DNA from: Halopseudomonas oceani
GTDB taxonomy: Bacteria; Pseudomonadota; Gammaproteobacteria; Pseudomonadales; Pseudomonadaceae
NCBI RefSeq assembly: GCF_002903165.1
Contig: NZ_PPSK01000001.1
Span: 248,001-312,000, forward strand
DNA length: 64,000 nt
Direction of reading: 5' to 3'
Each line of letters starts with the position of its first letter. Position 1 is the first letter of the stretch. A program made the position numbers and the translations under genes. Below are positions 55,882 to 64,000 of this stretch, piece after piece. The notes beneath the pieces were generated by a model, which did not search any database, had not been told where the DNA came from, and saw only the letters and a program-made list of their open reading frames with translations.

Positions 55882-56853
55882 ATGCTAAGCCAGATCCCTA
55901 CTCACCTTATCGCTGGCCCGTTGGGCGCAGGCAAAACCAGCCTGCTCCAGGCAGTTCTCGCGCAACGACCCGCCGGAGAGCGTTGGGCGATCCTGATCAA
56001 TGAGTTTGGCCAGATTGGGCTAGACCAAGCCCTGCTGGGCGCTAGCGCCAACGACGGCGTCAGCTTGAGCGAAATCCCCGGTGGCTGTCTGTGCTGCGTC
56101 AACGGCGTCCCGTTTCAGGTCGGGTTGACTCGCTTGCTGCGCAAGGCACGACCTGACCGTCTGTGGATAGAGTGCTCAGGGCTAGGTCATCCTGTCAGCC
56201 TGCTGCAACAGCTGGCTGACCCGCCCTGGCAAGGGGTTCTTGATCTGCAGCCACTGATCATGGTCTGCGAAGCCTCTCAGCTGCTTACTGACGAAAGTCT
56301 GCCGGCAGTGCAGCTACAGGCGCTCCCGCTGGCGGGCCTGCTGATTGCAAACAAGGCGGATCAGCTTGATCACCTGCAGCAACAGGCGCTGCAGGCTCGC
56401 TGGCCGGACGCAGTGCTATGCCAACACGCAGCAGTCCCTTTGCATCAACTCCCTGGCGCCTCGGCCAACTCAAGCGCAGCTGCCACGCACGAGCTGCCCA
56501 CACCGTCGTTACCGACCATTGGCGGACAAATCTGGCGGGACAACGCACCATGGGTGTGGCAAAGCCAGCTAACCCAAGCCCCCTACAGCATCGGATGGCG
56601 GGTGACGCCGCAATCACGGTTTCGCAGAGATGCGGTACAGTACTGGCTGAAGCAGTATCCCTTTCTTCGCGCCAAAGGGGTACTCAACACGGACGCCGGA
56701 TGGCGCTCATTCAACCTGCTCGGGAATCCGACGCCCGACTCCTGGCAGCAAACGCCGTGGCGCCGTGACAACCGACTGGAACTGATTCTTGCCACCAAGC
56801 CGGACTGCGACGCCCTGGACCAGGGCTTGCGGGCTTGCCTGCTGAGCCAGTAA
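55882..56853 (+). CDS. COG0523 (CobW/YjiA family) metal-binding GTPase
   Basis: 323 residues. G3E-family GTPase: Walker A GPLGAGKTSLLQ at about 12-23, the metal-binding CXCC motif GGCLCCVNG at residues 67-75 (Cys69, 71, 72), the Walker B-like RLWIECSGLGHP and the base-recognition motif NKAD near 153. A shorter C-terminal domain follows (WRSFNLLGNPTP, WRRDNRLELI). There is no histidine-rich tail. The family delivers Zn, Co or Ni to client proteins; the metal and client here are unknown. The parS site occupies its immediate upstream region, so ParB could affect its expression. Confidence 0.9.
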   Translation: MLSQIPTHLIAGPLGAGKTSLLQAVLAQRPAGERWAILINEFGQIGLDQALLGASANDGVSLSEIPGGCLCCVNGVPFQVGLTRLLRKARPDRLWIECSGLGHPVSLLQQLADPPWQGVLDLQPLIMVCEASQLLTDESLPAVQLQALPLAGLLIANKADQLDHLQQQALQARWPDAVLCQHAAVPLHQLPGASANSSAAATHELPTPSLPTIGGQIWRDNAPWVWQSQLTQAPYSIGWRVTPQSRFRRDAVQYWLKQYPFLRAKGVLNTDAGWRSFNLLGNPTPDSWQQTPWRRDNRLELILATKPDCDALDQGLRACLLSQ

Positions 56854-56872
56854 GGTATCCGCTTTGCCCGGA

Positions 56873-57232
56873 ATGACCATGCCACGCGTCGTTGCCCTGC
56901 TACTCTGCCTGATCAGCCCCCAGCTCTTGGCCAGTGCCTGCCTGATAGAGTCGACCGATCAGGATCTGCCCGTGCGAATGTGCCAGCAGAACGGCAGCAT
57001 TCCTCCCGCCCTGTTCGAGCAGCAGTTCTGCCAGCCACAGATTCCTGGCCGGGAGTTCAGCATTCAGATGCAGGAAAGTTGCCCTGACGGCGCCTATGGC
57101 ATCTGTCATGGTGCGCACACCGAAGGCGTAGGTTATCAACAGGATATCCACTACTACAGCGCTGCCGAAGATGCTCCGATCCTCAAGGCCTACTGCGAGC
57201 AGATCAGCCAGGGCCGCTGGGAGCAGCCCTGA
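56873..57232 (+). CDS. Small exported cysteine-containing protein
   Basis: 119 residues from the ATG at 56873 (an ATG two codons later is equally possible). A signal peptide (RVVALLLCLISPQLLASA) is followed by a small domain with about seven cysteines (ACLIES, RMCQQNGSIP, QFCQPQI, ESCPDGAYGICHG, KAYCEQIS). I recognise no family; the even spacing suggests disulfide bonds in the periplasm. It starts 19 bp after the COG0523 gene and may be cotranscribed. It is convergent with the DUF192 gene. Confidence 0.7.
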   Translation: MTMPRVVALLLCLISPQLLASACLIESTDQDLPVRMCQQNGSIPPALFEQQFCQPQIPGREFSIQMQESCPDGAYGICHGAHTEGVGYQQDIHYYSAAEDAPILKAYCEQISQGRWEQP

Positions 57233-57233
57233 C

Positions 57234-57689
57234 TCAGTTCGGCGGTGGGGTTGCCGGAAGTACAGACAGGTCCAGGTTATCCCCAACCTTCAAACCAAGC
57301 TTATCCACACTACCGGCCGGCAACTCGAACACCCAGCGCAGTGGTTCCGCTGCCTGATAGACAGCACAAGGCAGATCCGCACAGGGCGGCACCTCAGGGA
57401 ACACGTGGGCGATACGTCCATCGGCGGCAACAAACACCAGATCCAGACTGATCACCATATTGTGCATCCAGATGGCTGGCCGCGTGTTTATTGGAAAGTC
57501 GAACAGCATCCCGCTGCCAAAGGGCAGACTCTCGCGCCCCATCAAGCCCTGGCGGCGACTGTCCGGATCAGCAACGACCTCCATGGCAAACTCGGTATCG
57601 CCCAGCCGGATCGTCTGGGTGGCGCCAGTGACCGGCACGGAGGTTGCCAGCAGCGCGCCCACCGCAAGAGCATAAGCAATTGATTTCAT
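57234..57689 (-). CDS. DUF192 exported protein
   Basis: 151 residues. A signal peptide (MKSIAYALAVGALLATSVPV, then TGA) precedes a DUF192 domain: FAMEVVADPDSRRQGLMGRE, LPFGSGMLFDFPINTRPAIW, MHNMVISLDLVFVAADGRI and EPLRWVFELPAGSVDKLGLK. The function is unknown across the family. It overlaps the PilZ gene by 4 bp on the same strand (ATGA), so the two are coupled. Confidence 0.9.
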   Translation of the reverse strand: MKSIAYALAVGALLATSVPVTGATQTIRLGDTEFAMEVVADPDSRRQGLMGRESLPFGSGMLFDFPINTRPAIWMHNMVISLDLVFVAADGRIAHVFPEVPPCADLPCAVYQAAEPLRWVFELPAGSVDKLGLKVGDNLDLSVLPATPPPN

Positions 57690-58543
57690 AAGGTATCTTT
57701 CAGAAGGTTCTGATAAACCATGTTGGTCAGGTAGAGCCGATCCTGTTCGCTGATATCGATGAACTCGATCCCGGTAGCAATCTGACTGTCCTGCGACTCA
57801 TCGGCGCTGACTGCTCTCACCCGCGCACTCACGGTCATGTATACATCCAGCCCAGCCGGGTTGATCCGAAACGAGACCTTAATCACCTCGTCCTTGTTGG
57901 CAACCGGTCGCGGAGACAGCAGGCGCGCACCGCCAACGCTTATATCGGTCATGCGGGCCGAGGCTTGCGCTGCCCCATTATCGCGATTGATTGCGGTGAC
58001 CAGATCGACCGACACCCGCGCGGAGCTGCGGATACGCATCGACTGCACACTATCAGGGTAAGCCAGATGCAGATAAGGGAAGGGAGACAGGTTCGACTTG
58101 AGCACCCGGGTCTTGTAAGCAACTGCGTCCTTGCCAACAAAGCCGCGCACCAGAAGCTGCTGGCCTTCCTTGACGAACACCAGCTTGCCCTGACTGGTCG
58201 GCGCGGTTACCAGCAGGCTAACCGGCGCGTGAAATCCAATCATCCGTACCAGATAGCGCTCCGCATTGGTGGCGCTCATCGTCTGCAGCTGAATCAGGTC
58301 ACCCGGAGCCAGCTGAATCTGCTCCAGCTTGGACACCGGCCGCTCCGCGATCTGGGCAGCCGTATTCTCGCTGTTCTGCTGGGCGTTGCGGAACAAGCCA
58401 AGCTTGAGCAACTGCAGCAGCAATGGCTTGTTATCGACAACTTTGGAGTGCGGAAAAAGCACCTTGCCATCGGAATCAACAATATTCCACGGCAAGGGCT
58501 TGCCGAGGGGAATTTCCTCTTCCGTCAATGGAATAAGCGACAC
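57686..58543 (-). CDS. PilZ-domain c-di-GMP effector (YcgR-like)
   Basis: 285 residues with two parts. The N-terminal domain (about 75-165; IQLAPGDLIQLQTMSATNAE, RYLVRMIGFHAPVSLLVTAP) resembles the YcgR-type partner domain. The C-terminal PilZ domain (about 165-280) has the c-di-GMP-binding RxxxR (MRIRSSARVSVD) and DxSxxG (DISVGGARLLSP). It probably links c-di-GMP to motility or surface behaviour. No flagellar genes are adjacent. It lies 93 bp downstream of cfa on the same strand. Confidence 0.9.
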   Translation of the reverse strand: MSLIPLTEEEIPLGKPLPWNIVDSDGKVLFPHSKVVDNKPLLLQLLKLGLFRNAQQNSENTAAQIAERPVSKLEQIQLAPGDLIQLQTMSATNAERYLVRMIGFHAPVSLLVTAPTSQGKLVFVKEGQQLLVRGFVGKDAVAYKTRVLKSNLSPFPYLHLAYPDSVQSMRIRSSARVSVDLVTAINRDNGAAQASARMTDISVGGARLLSPRPVANKDEVIKVSFRINPAGLDVYMTVSARVRAVSADESQDSQIATGIEFIDISEQDRLYLTNMVYQNLLKDTL

Positions 58544-58636
58544 TCAATCACTCCGCTAGATCAACCCGGTCGTGGTCAACAATGTAGCAGTCTAGCCGGG
58601 CCTCGGCTATCTCTCGCTGCGGATGACGCCTGTGCC

Positions 58637-59821
58637 CTAAAGGTAGATGTCTTCGCGGGTAAGAGGTAGCGAATGGCTGCCGTTTGGCAGTGGCTTCACC
58701 GCCAGAATCTGGTGAATATCCATCCAGTTGCGCGAGAAACCGTAGGCGCACCCAGCGAGATAGATACGCCATATTCTCAACGCACGCTCATCGACCAGCG
58801 CTGCAGCCTGATCCAGCTTTTGCTCCAAATTGTTACTCCAGAGCTCCAGCGTGCGAGCGTAATGCATACGCAGACTTTCCACATCAACGACCTCCAGGCC
58901 CTGATCGCTCAACCCGGCGACCGCCATCGACAGATGCGGCAACTCTCCATGGGGAAAGACGTAACGACCGATAAACGCGCCAGCGCCGTGTCCCACTGGT
59001 CGGCCATCAACGTGGTGAGCGGTTATGCCATGATTCATGACCAGCCCGCCCGGCTTCAGCTGATTTTGAAGAACACGGAAATACTCCGGCAGGTTTGCAT
59101 GCCCGACGTGTTCGAACATGCCGACGCTGATGATCTTGTCGTAGTTTTCCTTGCCAGCAAGGTCACGGTAGTCGCGCAATTCCAGATGAACGCGATCACC
59201 GAGCCCCTGCGCCGCCACCCGTTCACTGGCCAGTTTGAGCTGCTGCTTGCTCAGGGTAATCCCGTGGACGTGAACACCGTACTCCCTCGCGGCGTGGCGA
59301 GCCAGCCCGCCCCAACCGCATCCAACATCCAGCAGCCGCTCCCCACTGTGCAATCTCAGCTTGCGACAAAGGTGATCCAGCTTCTGGACCTGCGCCTTGG
59401 CCAGCGAATCGTCAGGGTGACGGAAGTAGGCACATGAATAAACCATCTCCGGATCGAGCCAGAGCGCATAGAACGCATTGGAGAGGTCGTAGTGATAAGC
59501 GATGGCATCAGCGTCGGTCCGACGATCATGCGGCTGGTGCAGGACGTCGCCATTGTCCTGCTCCGGCACCAGCAGACTGCTTAGCCGATCAGCAACCGCG
59601 ACAGCTTCCAGCACGCTGCCGCGGATATCCAGGCGCTGCTGGACAAAGGCCTCACCGAGCCGGTCGAGACGCGGCGCCTGCAGTTCCTGCAGCAGCGCGG
59701 GGTCATGAATCGTCAGTTCAACCCGAGGCGATGGACCAAGATCAACACTGCCACCGTCGGGCAAGCTGAGCCGTAACGGTAGTTTCAACGCACTCAAAGA
59801 AGCGGTCAGTTGCGCGAGCAT
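58637..59821 (-). CDS. cfa: Cyclopropane-fatty-acyl-phospholipid synthase
   Basis: 394 residues. The SAM-dependent methyltransferase core is intact: AIAYHYDLSNAFYALWLDPE, MVYSCAYF, LLDVGCGWGGLARHAAREYG, HGITLSKQQLKLASERV, IISVGMFEHVGHANLPEYF and YVFPHGELPHL. It transfers a methylene from SAM to the double bond of membrane phospholipid acyl chains, hardening membranes in stationary phase. TATAGT lies upstream on the minus strand (see promoter). It is followed by PilZ and DUF192 genes. Confidence 0.95.
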   Translation of the reverse strand: MLAQLTASLSALKLPLRLSLPDGGSVDLGPSPRVELTIHDPALLQELQAPRLDRLGEAFVQQRLDIRGSVLEAVAVADRLSSLLVPEQDNGDVLHQPHDRRTDADAIAYHYDLSNAFYALWLDPEMVYSCAYFRHPDDSLAKAQVQKLDHLCRKLRLHSGERLLDVGCGWGGLARHAAREYGVHVHGITLSKQQLKLASERVAAQGLGDRVHLELRDYRDLAGKENYDKIISVGMFEHVGHANLPEYFRVLQNQLKPGGLVMNHGITAHHVDGRPVGHGAGAFIGRYVFPHGELPHLSMAVAGLSDQGLEVVDVESLRMHYARTLELWSNNLEQKLDQAAALVDERALRIWRIYLAGCAYGFSRNWMDIHQILAVKPLPNGSHSLPLTREDIYL

Positions 59822-59839
59822 ACGGACATCCCCCCAAGC

Positions 59840-59885
59840 AGAGCAAAACTCCCTTCACTATAGAACAGTCGAGTGAACGCGCTTT
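59840..59885 (-). promoter_or_regulatory. Candidate cfa promoter
   Basis: On the minus strand CTATAGT (59857-59863) lies 36 bp upstream of the cfa ATG, with GTTCAC roughly 13 bp further upstream. A CTATAnT -10 with a weak -35 is compatible with the stationary-phase sigma factor known for Pseudomonas cfa genes. Tentative. Confidence 0.4.
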
Positions 59886-59931
59886 GCGCTACTGCTCAAA
59901 ACCGGGTGCTGACCGCCGCATTTCAGACACT

Positions 59932-61293
59932 TTACTGCTTCGTCGGGCGTTTCCAGCCTTCGATATTACGCTGACGTGCCCGACTGACGCCCAGGCTGTC
60001 GGCAGGTACGTCCAGAGTAATTGTCGAACCGGCGGCAGTCGTTGCGCGGGCACCAACGGTTACCGGTGCGACCAACGCGGTGTTGGTGCCGATGAACGCA
60101 CCCTCCCCTATGGTAGTCAGGTGCTTGTTGACCCCGTCGTAGTTGCAGGTAATGGTGCCGGCCCCGATGTTTACCCCCGGGCCGACCTCGGCATCACCGA
60201 TATAGGACAGGTGATTTACCTTGGAACCTTCACCGATATTGGCTTTCTTGGTTTCCACGAAGTTACCGATTTTGGCACCACGCTGCAGATTGGTGCCCGG
60301 ACGCAGGCGTGCGTAGGGGCCCACGTCGCAGTCTGCCGCCAGCACGGCGTCTTCGATATGGCTGAACGCCTTGATATAACTTCCTGCGCCAATTCGGCAG
60401 TTACGCAGCACGCAGTTGGCTTCGATGATGACGTCATCCTCGATCACCACACTGCCCTCCAGCACCACGTTGATGTCGATACTGATATCGCGGCCAACGG
60501 TTACCTCACCACGCACATCGATACGAGACGGGTCGGCAAGGGTGACACCCTCGGTCATCAACCGCTCAGCCTGCCGACGACGATATTCGGCTTCCAGAAC
60601 GGCCAATTGAACCCGATTATTGGCGCCTAGCACTTCCGGCTCATCTTCCGGCTGCGCGACTTCGACCGGAATCTGCTCTGCCACCGCCATGGCAACCACA
60701 TCGGTCAGGTAATACTCGCCCTGTGCGTTCTGGTTGGACAGGCTGTTCAGCCAGCGCGCCGCCTGGCTGCCGGGCAGCGCCATGATGCCGGTGTTCCCCT
60801 CGCAGATCAGCAATTGCTCTGCCGTGGCGTCCTTCTGCTCGACAATGGCCTGAACCTGCCCTAGCCCATCGCGCAGAATACGGCCGTACCCTGTCGGATC
60901 CGCCATGTTGACCGTCAGCATGCCCAGCGCTTGGGAGCCTGCCTGCTTACTGAGCTGCTGCAAGGTCTCGGCGCGCAGCAGTGGCACGTCACCATACAGC
61001 ACCAGAATCTGGTCTGCTCCGTCGATTGCAGGCAACGCCTGGGCAACCGCGTGGCCGGTGCCCAGCTGCTCAGTCTGCAGCACCCAGTTCAGGTCAGTCG
61101 CATCCAGGCGCTCACGTACCAGCTCGGCGCCATGGCCAATCACCACGTGAATCTTCGTCGGTGACAGTGTTCTCGCACAGTCGATCACATGGCCGAGCAT
61201 GGGTTTGCCGGCGACCGGATGCAACACCTTGGGCAGTTTGGAGCGCATGCGGGTGCCCTGTCCGGCGGCGAGAACAACGACGTGAAGATTCAT
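59932..61293 (-). CDS. glmU: Bifunctional GlmU (UDP-GlcNAc pyrophosphorylase / glucosamine-1-P acetyltransferase)
   Basis: 453 residues, full length. The N-terminal uridylyltransferase (about 1-230) has [37 protein letters not shown] and [13 protein letters not shown]. The C-terminal left-handed beta-helix (about 250-453) has regular hexapeptide repeats ([40 protein letters not shown]), and acetyltransferase motifs [17 protein letters not shown] and [11 protein letters not shown]. It makes UDP-GlcNAc for cell wall and LPS. It lies beside the atp operon as in other pseudomonads, with about 140 bp of spacer and no clear promoter. Confidence 0.97.
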   Translation of the reverse strand: MNLHVVVLAAGQGTRMRSKLPKVLHPVAGKPMLGHVIDCARTLSPTKIHVVIGHGAELVRERLDATDLNWVLQTEQLGTGHAVAQALPAIDGADQILVLYGDVPLLRAETLQQLSKQAGSQALGMLTVNMADPTGYGRILRDGLGQVQAIVEQKDATAEQLLICEGNTGIMALPGSQAARWLNSLSNQNAQGEYYLTDVVAMAVAEQIPVEVAQPEDEPEVLGANNRVQLAVLEAEYRRRQAERLMTEGVTLADPSRIDVRGEVTVGRDISIDINVVLEGSVVIEDDVIIEANCVLRNCRIGAGSYIKAFSHIEDAVLAADCDVGPYARLRPGTNLQRGAKIGNFVETKKANIGEGSKVNHLSYIGDAEVGPGVNIGAGTITCNYDGVNKHLTTIGEGAFIGTNTALVAPVTVGARATTAAGSTITLDVPADSLGVSRARQRNIEGWKRPTKQ

Positions 61294-61432
61294 CGGGAAA
61301 TATCCTGTGAAAATGGCAGTGCGCGCATTCTAGCAAAGCTGGAAGCCTCAGGCTTTAAGCCACAAGCCACACAGGTTTATCGGGACAGCCGTGCAGGAAA
61401 ACGCCTGATAGCCGTTGCAGCTATCGGGAAGT

Positions 61433-61471
61433 AAAAAAAAACCGCCCGGCATGGCGCCGTGCGGTTTTTTT
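61433..61471 (-). terminator. Rho-independent terminator of the atp operon
   Basis: CCGC...GCGG stem with inner CGGC/GCCG pairing, flanked by A9 on the left and T7 on the right. Read on the minus strand it ends in T9 about 32 nt after the atpC stop. The T run on the other strand would also stop plus-strand reads. Confidence 0.88.
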
Positions 61472-61502
61472 ACAGTTTGCGGCTTAGAGCTTGCCGCCGG
61501 CC

Positions 61503-61946
61503 TTACCGGTTGTTGAGGGCCGGTCCGCCGTACTTCTTGCGAAGTTCCTGCACTGTCCGCAATTGGGCCGCGGCCTCGGCAAGACGGGCAGAAGCCGAAC
61601 CGTAGTCGAATTCTGCGCCTTTCTCGCTGAGGGCGAGTTCTGCGGCTTTCTTTGCTTCCAGAGCGGCTGCCTCGTCGATGTCGCCAGCACGGATTGCCGT
61701 GTCAGCGAGCACCTTCACCACCTTCGGCTGAACTTCCAGGAAGCCGCCAGAGATGTAAAACACCTCTTCGCCACCGTCCTGCTTGATCACCCGAACCGGG
61801 CCCGGCTTGAGGTCGGTCAGCAGCGGTGCGTGGCCGGGCATGATGCCCAGGTCACCCAGGTTACCGTGTGCAATGACCCGTTCAACCAGACCTGAGAACA
61901 GCTCTTCTTCCGCGCTTACGATATCGCAGTGCACTGTCATAGCCAT
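61503..61946 (-). CDS. atpC: F0F1 ATP synthase subunit epsilon
   Basis: 147 residues from the ATG at 61946, with GAGG 7 nt upstream; an ATG two codons later is less favoured. The N-terminal beta barrel has [40 protein letters not shown] and [13 protein letters not shown]; the C-terminal helices have [13 protein letters not shown] and [12 protein letters not shown]. Epsilon is part of the central stalk and inhibits reverse ATP hydrolysis. Last gene of the atp operon, 42 bp after atpD. Confidence 0.96.
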   Translation of the reverse strand: MAMTVHCDIVSAEEELFSGLVERVIAHGNLGDLGIMPGHAPLLTDLKPGPVRVIKQDGGEEVFYISGGFLEVQPKVVKVLADTAIRAGDIDEAAALEAKKAAELALSEKGAEFDYGSASARLAEAAAQLRTVQELRKKYGGPALNNR

Positions 61947-61988
61947 TGTATCGCCTCGGTCTTGTGCCCCCTTTCGAGGGCACACCCA

Positions 61989-63377
<1,389 letters not shown>

Positions 63378-63400
63378 CTAAATGGTTGAAACCGTTACCG

Positions 63401-64000
63401 TTAAACCGCGGCGGCGCCGCCGACGATTTCCGAAATTTCCTGAGTGATCGCTGCCTGGCGAGCCTTGTTGTAGATAAGCTGCAGGTTGCCGATAAGTTCA
63501 CCGGCGTTGTCAGTCGCGTTCTTCATCGCGATCATACGTGCAGCCTGCTCACAGGCATTGTTCTCAACCACGGCCTGATAGACCTGGGACTCGATGTACC
63601 GCACCAGCAGTCCATCCAGCAGCTGTCGTGCATCGGGCTCGTACAGGTAGTCCCAGTTGCCTGTCTGTGCGTCGCCCTCTTCGGAGGCGACCAGCGGGAT
63701 CATCTGATCCACTTTCGGCTGCTGGACCATCGTGTTGACGAAGCCGTTGCTGACCAGGTACAGACGGTCGATGCGACCTTCGTTGTAGCCATCCAGCATC
63801 ACCTTGACGCTACCGATCAGATCGTTCAACGCAGGCTGCTCGCCCAGGTTGCTGATCGCTGCGACAACGTTTCCGCCGTAGCTGCGAAAGAAGGAAGCGC
63901 CCTTGCTACCGATCACACAAAGCTCGGTTTCAACGTTGCGGTCACGCCACTCTTTCATGCTGTTGACCAGGGCCTTGAACAGGTTAGTGTTCAGACCACC
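63401..64000 (-). CDS. atpG: F0F1 ATP synthase subunit gamma (3' part; gene runs off the right edge)
   Basis: 199 residues of the C-terminal two thirds. From the edge it reads [20 protein letters not shown], the typical GLCGGLN region of gamma, so about 90 N-terminal residues are missing. The ATG at 63958 is internal and not the start. The end [20 protein letters not shown] is the conserved C-terminal helix that forms the rotor shaft. Upstream atpA, atpH, atpF and others should lie beyond the window. Confidence 0.96.
   Translation of the reverse strand, partial: GGLNTNLFKALVNSMKEWRDRNVETELCVIGSKGASFFRSYGGNVVAAISNLGEQPALNDLIGSVKVMLDGYNEGRIDRLYLVSNGFVNTMVQQPKVDQMIPLVASEEGDAQTGNWDYLYEPDARQLLDGLLVRYIESQVYQAVVENNACEQAARMIAMKNATDNAGELIGNLQLIYNKARQAAITQEISEIVGGAAAV

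Overview
The window is GC-rich, densely coded chromosomal DNA from a gammaproteobacterium, almost certainly Pseudomonadaceae (a Pseudomonas / Halopseudomonas-like lineage). The reasons are the zwf-hexR pair, the two-gene pyruvate carboxylase pycA/pycB beside a LysR regulator, purEK, the glmU-atpC-atpD-atpG order, and a 16-bp parS centromere site. The order uvrD, EAL/GGDEF protein, zwf/hexR, pycR-pycAB, purEK, cfa, glmU, atp resembles, from memory, the origin-proximal left arm of P. aeruginosa, interrupted by accessory cassettes. oriC should lie a short way beyond the right edge. The species call is inference only.

Layout. 1-6.8 kb: 5' part of uvrD, a membrane PAS/GGDEF/EAL protein, zwf and hexR around a perfect HexR palindrome. 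6.8-10.9 kb: arsenic resistance island (arsR, arsenical-type GAPDH and arsJ on one strand; acr3 and ppiC divergent). 10.9-12.7 kb: XRE-cupin regulator and BenE-type transporter with paired inverted operators. 12.7-16.7 kb: DUF1003 protein and the molybdate genes modE / modABC. 16.7-21.4 kb: degenerate Mrr-like membrane protein, ArsR-type regulator, xenA, flavin reductase-like protein, and a YbiT-type ABC-F ATPase. 21.5-31.4 kb: metal uptake, with a Fur-box TonB receptor, a cold-shock/DUF1294 protein, and a four-gene cluster of TonB receptor, exported CobN-like protein, ExbB/TolQ-like protein and DUF2149 protein. 31.4-37.2 kb: glycerate kinase, GntP permease, an 892-bp gene-free repeat island, CdaR-type regulator, small charged protein and pycR. 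37.4-43.3 kb: pycA, pycB, carbonic anhydrase, purE, purK. 43.3-47 kb: secreted hypothetical, esterase, acyl-CoA dehydrogenase and its TetR regulator. 47-55.4 kb: MHYT hybrid kinase, REC-HD-GYP protein, DUF3299 protein, alpha/beta hydrolase, trmO, diguanylate cyclase. 55.4-64 kb: DUF3301 protein, parS, COG0523 GTPase, small exported proteins, PilZ protein, cfa, glmU and the end of the atp operon.

How the parts work together. Central carbon genes (zwf/hexR, pycAB/pycR, glycerate kinase with its permease and regulator, carbonic anhydrase supplying bicarbonate) lie with metal and metalloid genes (Ars, Mod, Fur- and probably Zur-controlled receptors, COG0523). Five proteins point to cyclic-di-GMP signalling: an EAL protein with a ruined GGDEF motif, a hybrid kinase with an adjacent HD-GYP response regulator, an active-looking diguanylate cyclase, and a PilZ effector.

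The observations most worth following are the exported CobN / TonB receptor / ExbB-like / DUF2149 module, in which DUF2149 has an ExbD-like transmembrane aspartate; the nested hairpin element with 34-bp inverted ends in the repeat island; the parS site at 55.86 kb; and several perfect palindromic operators at divergent promoters.
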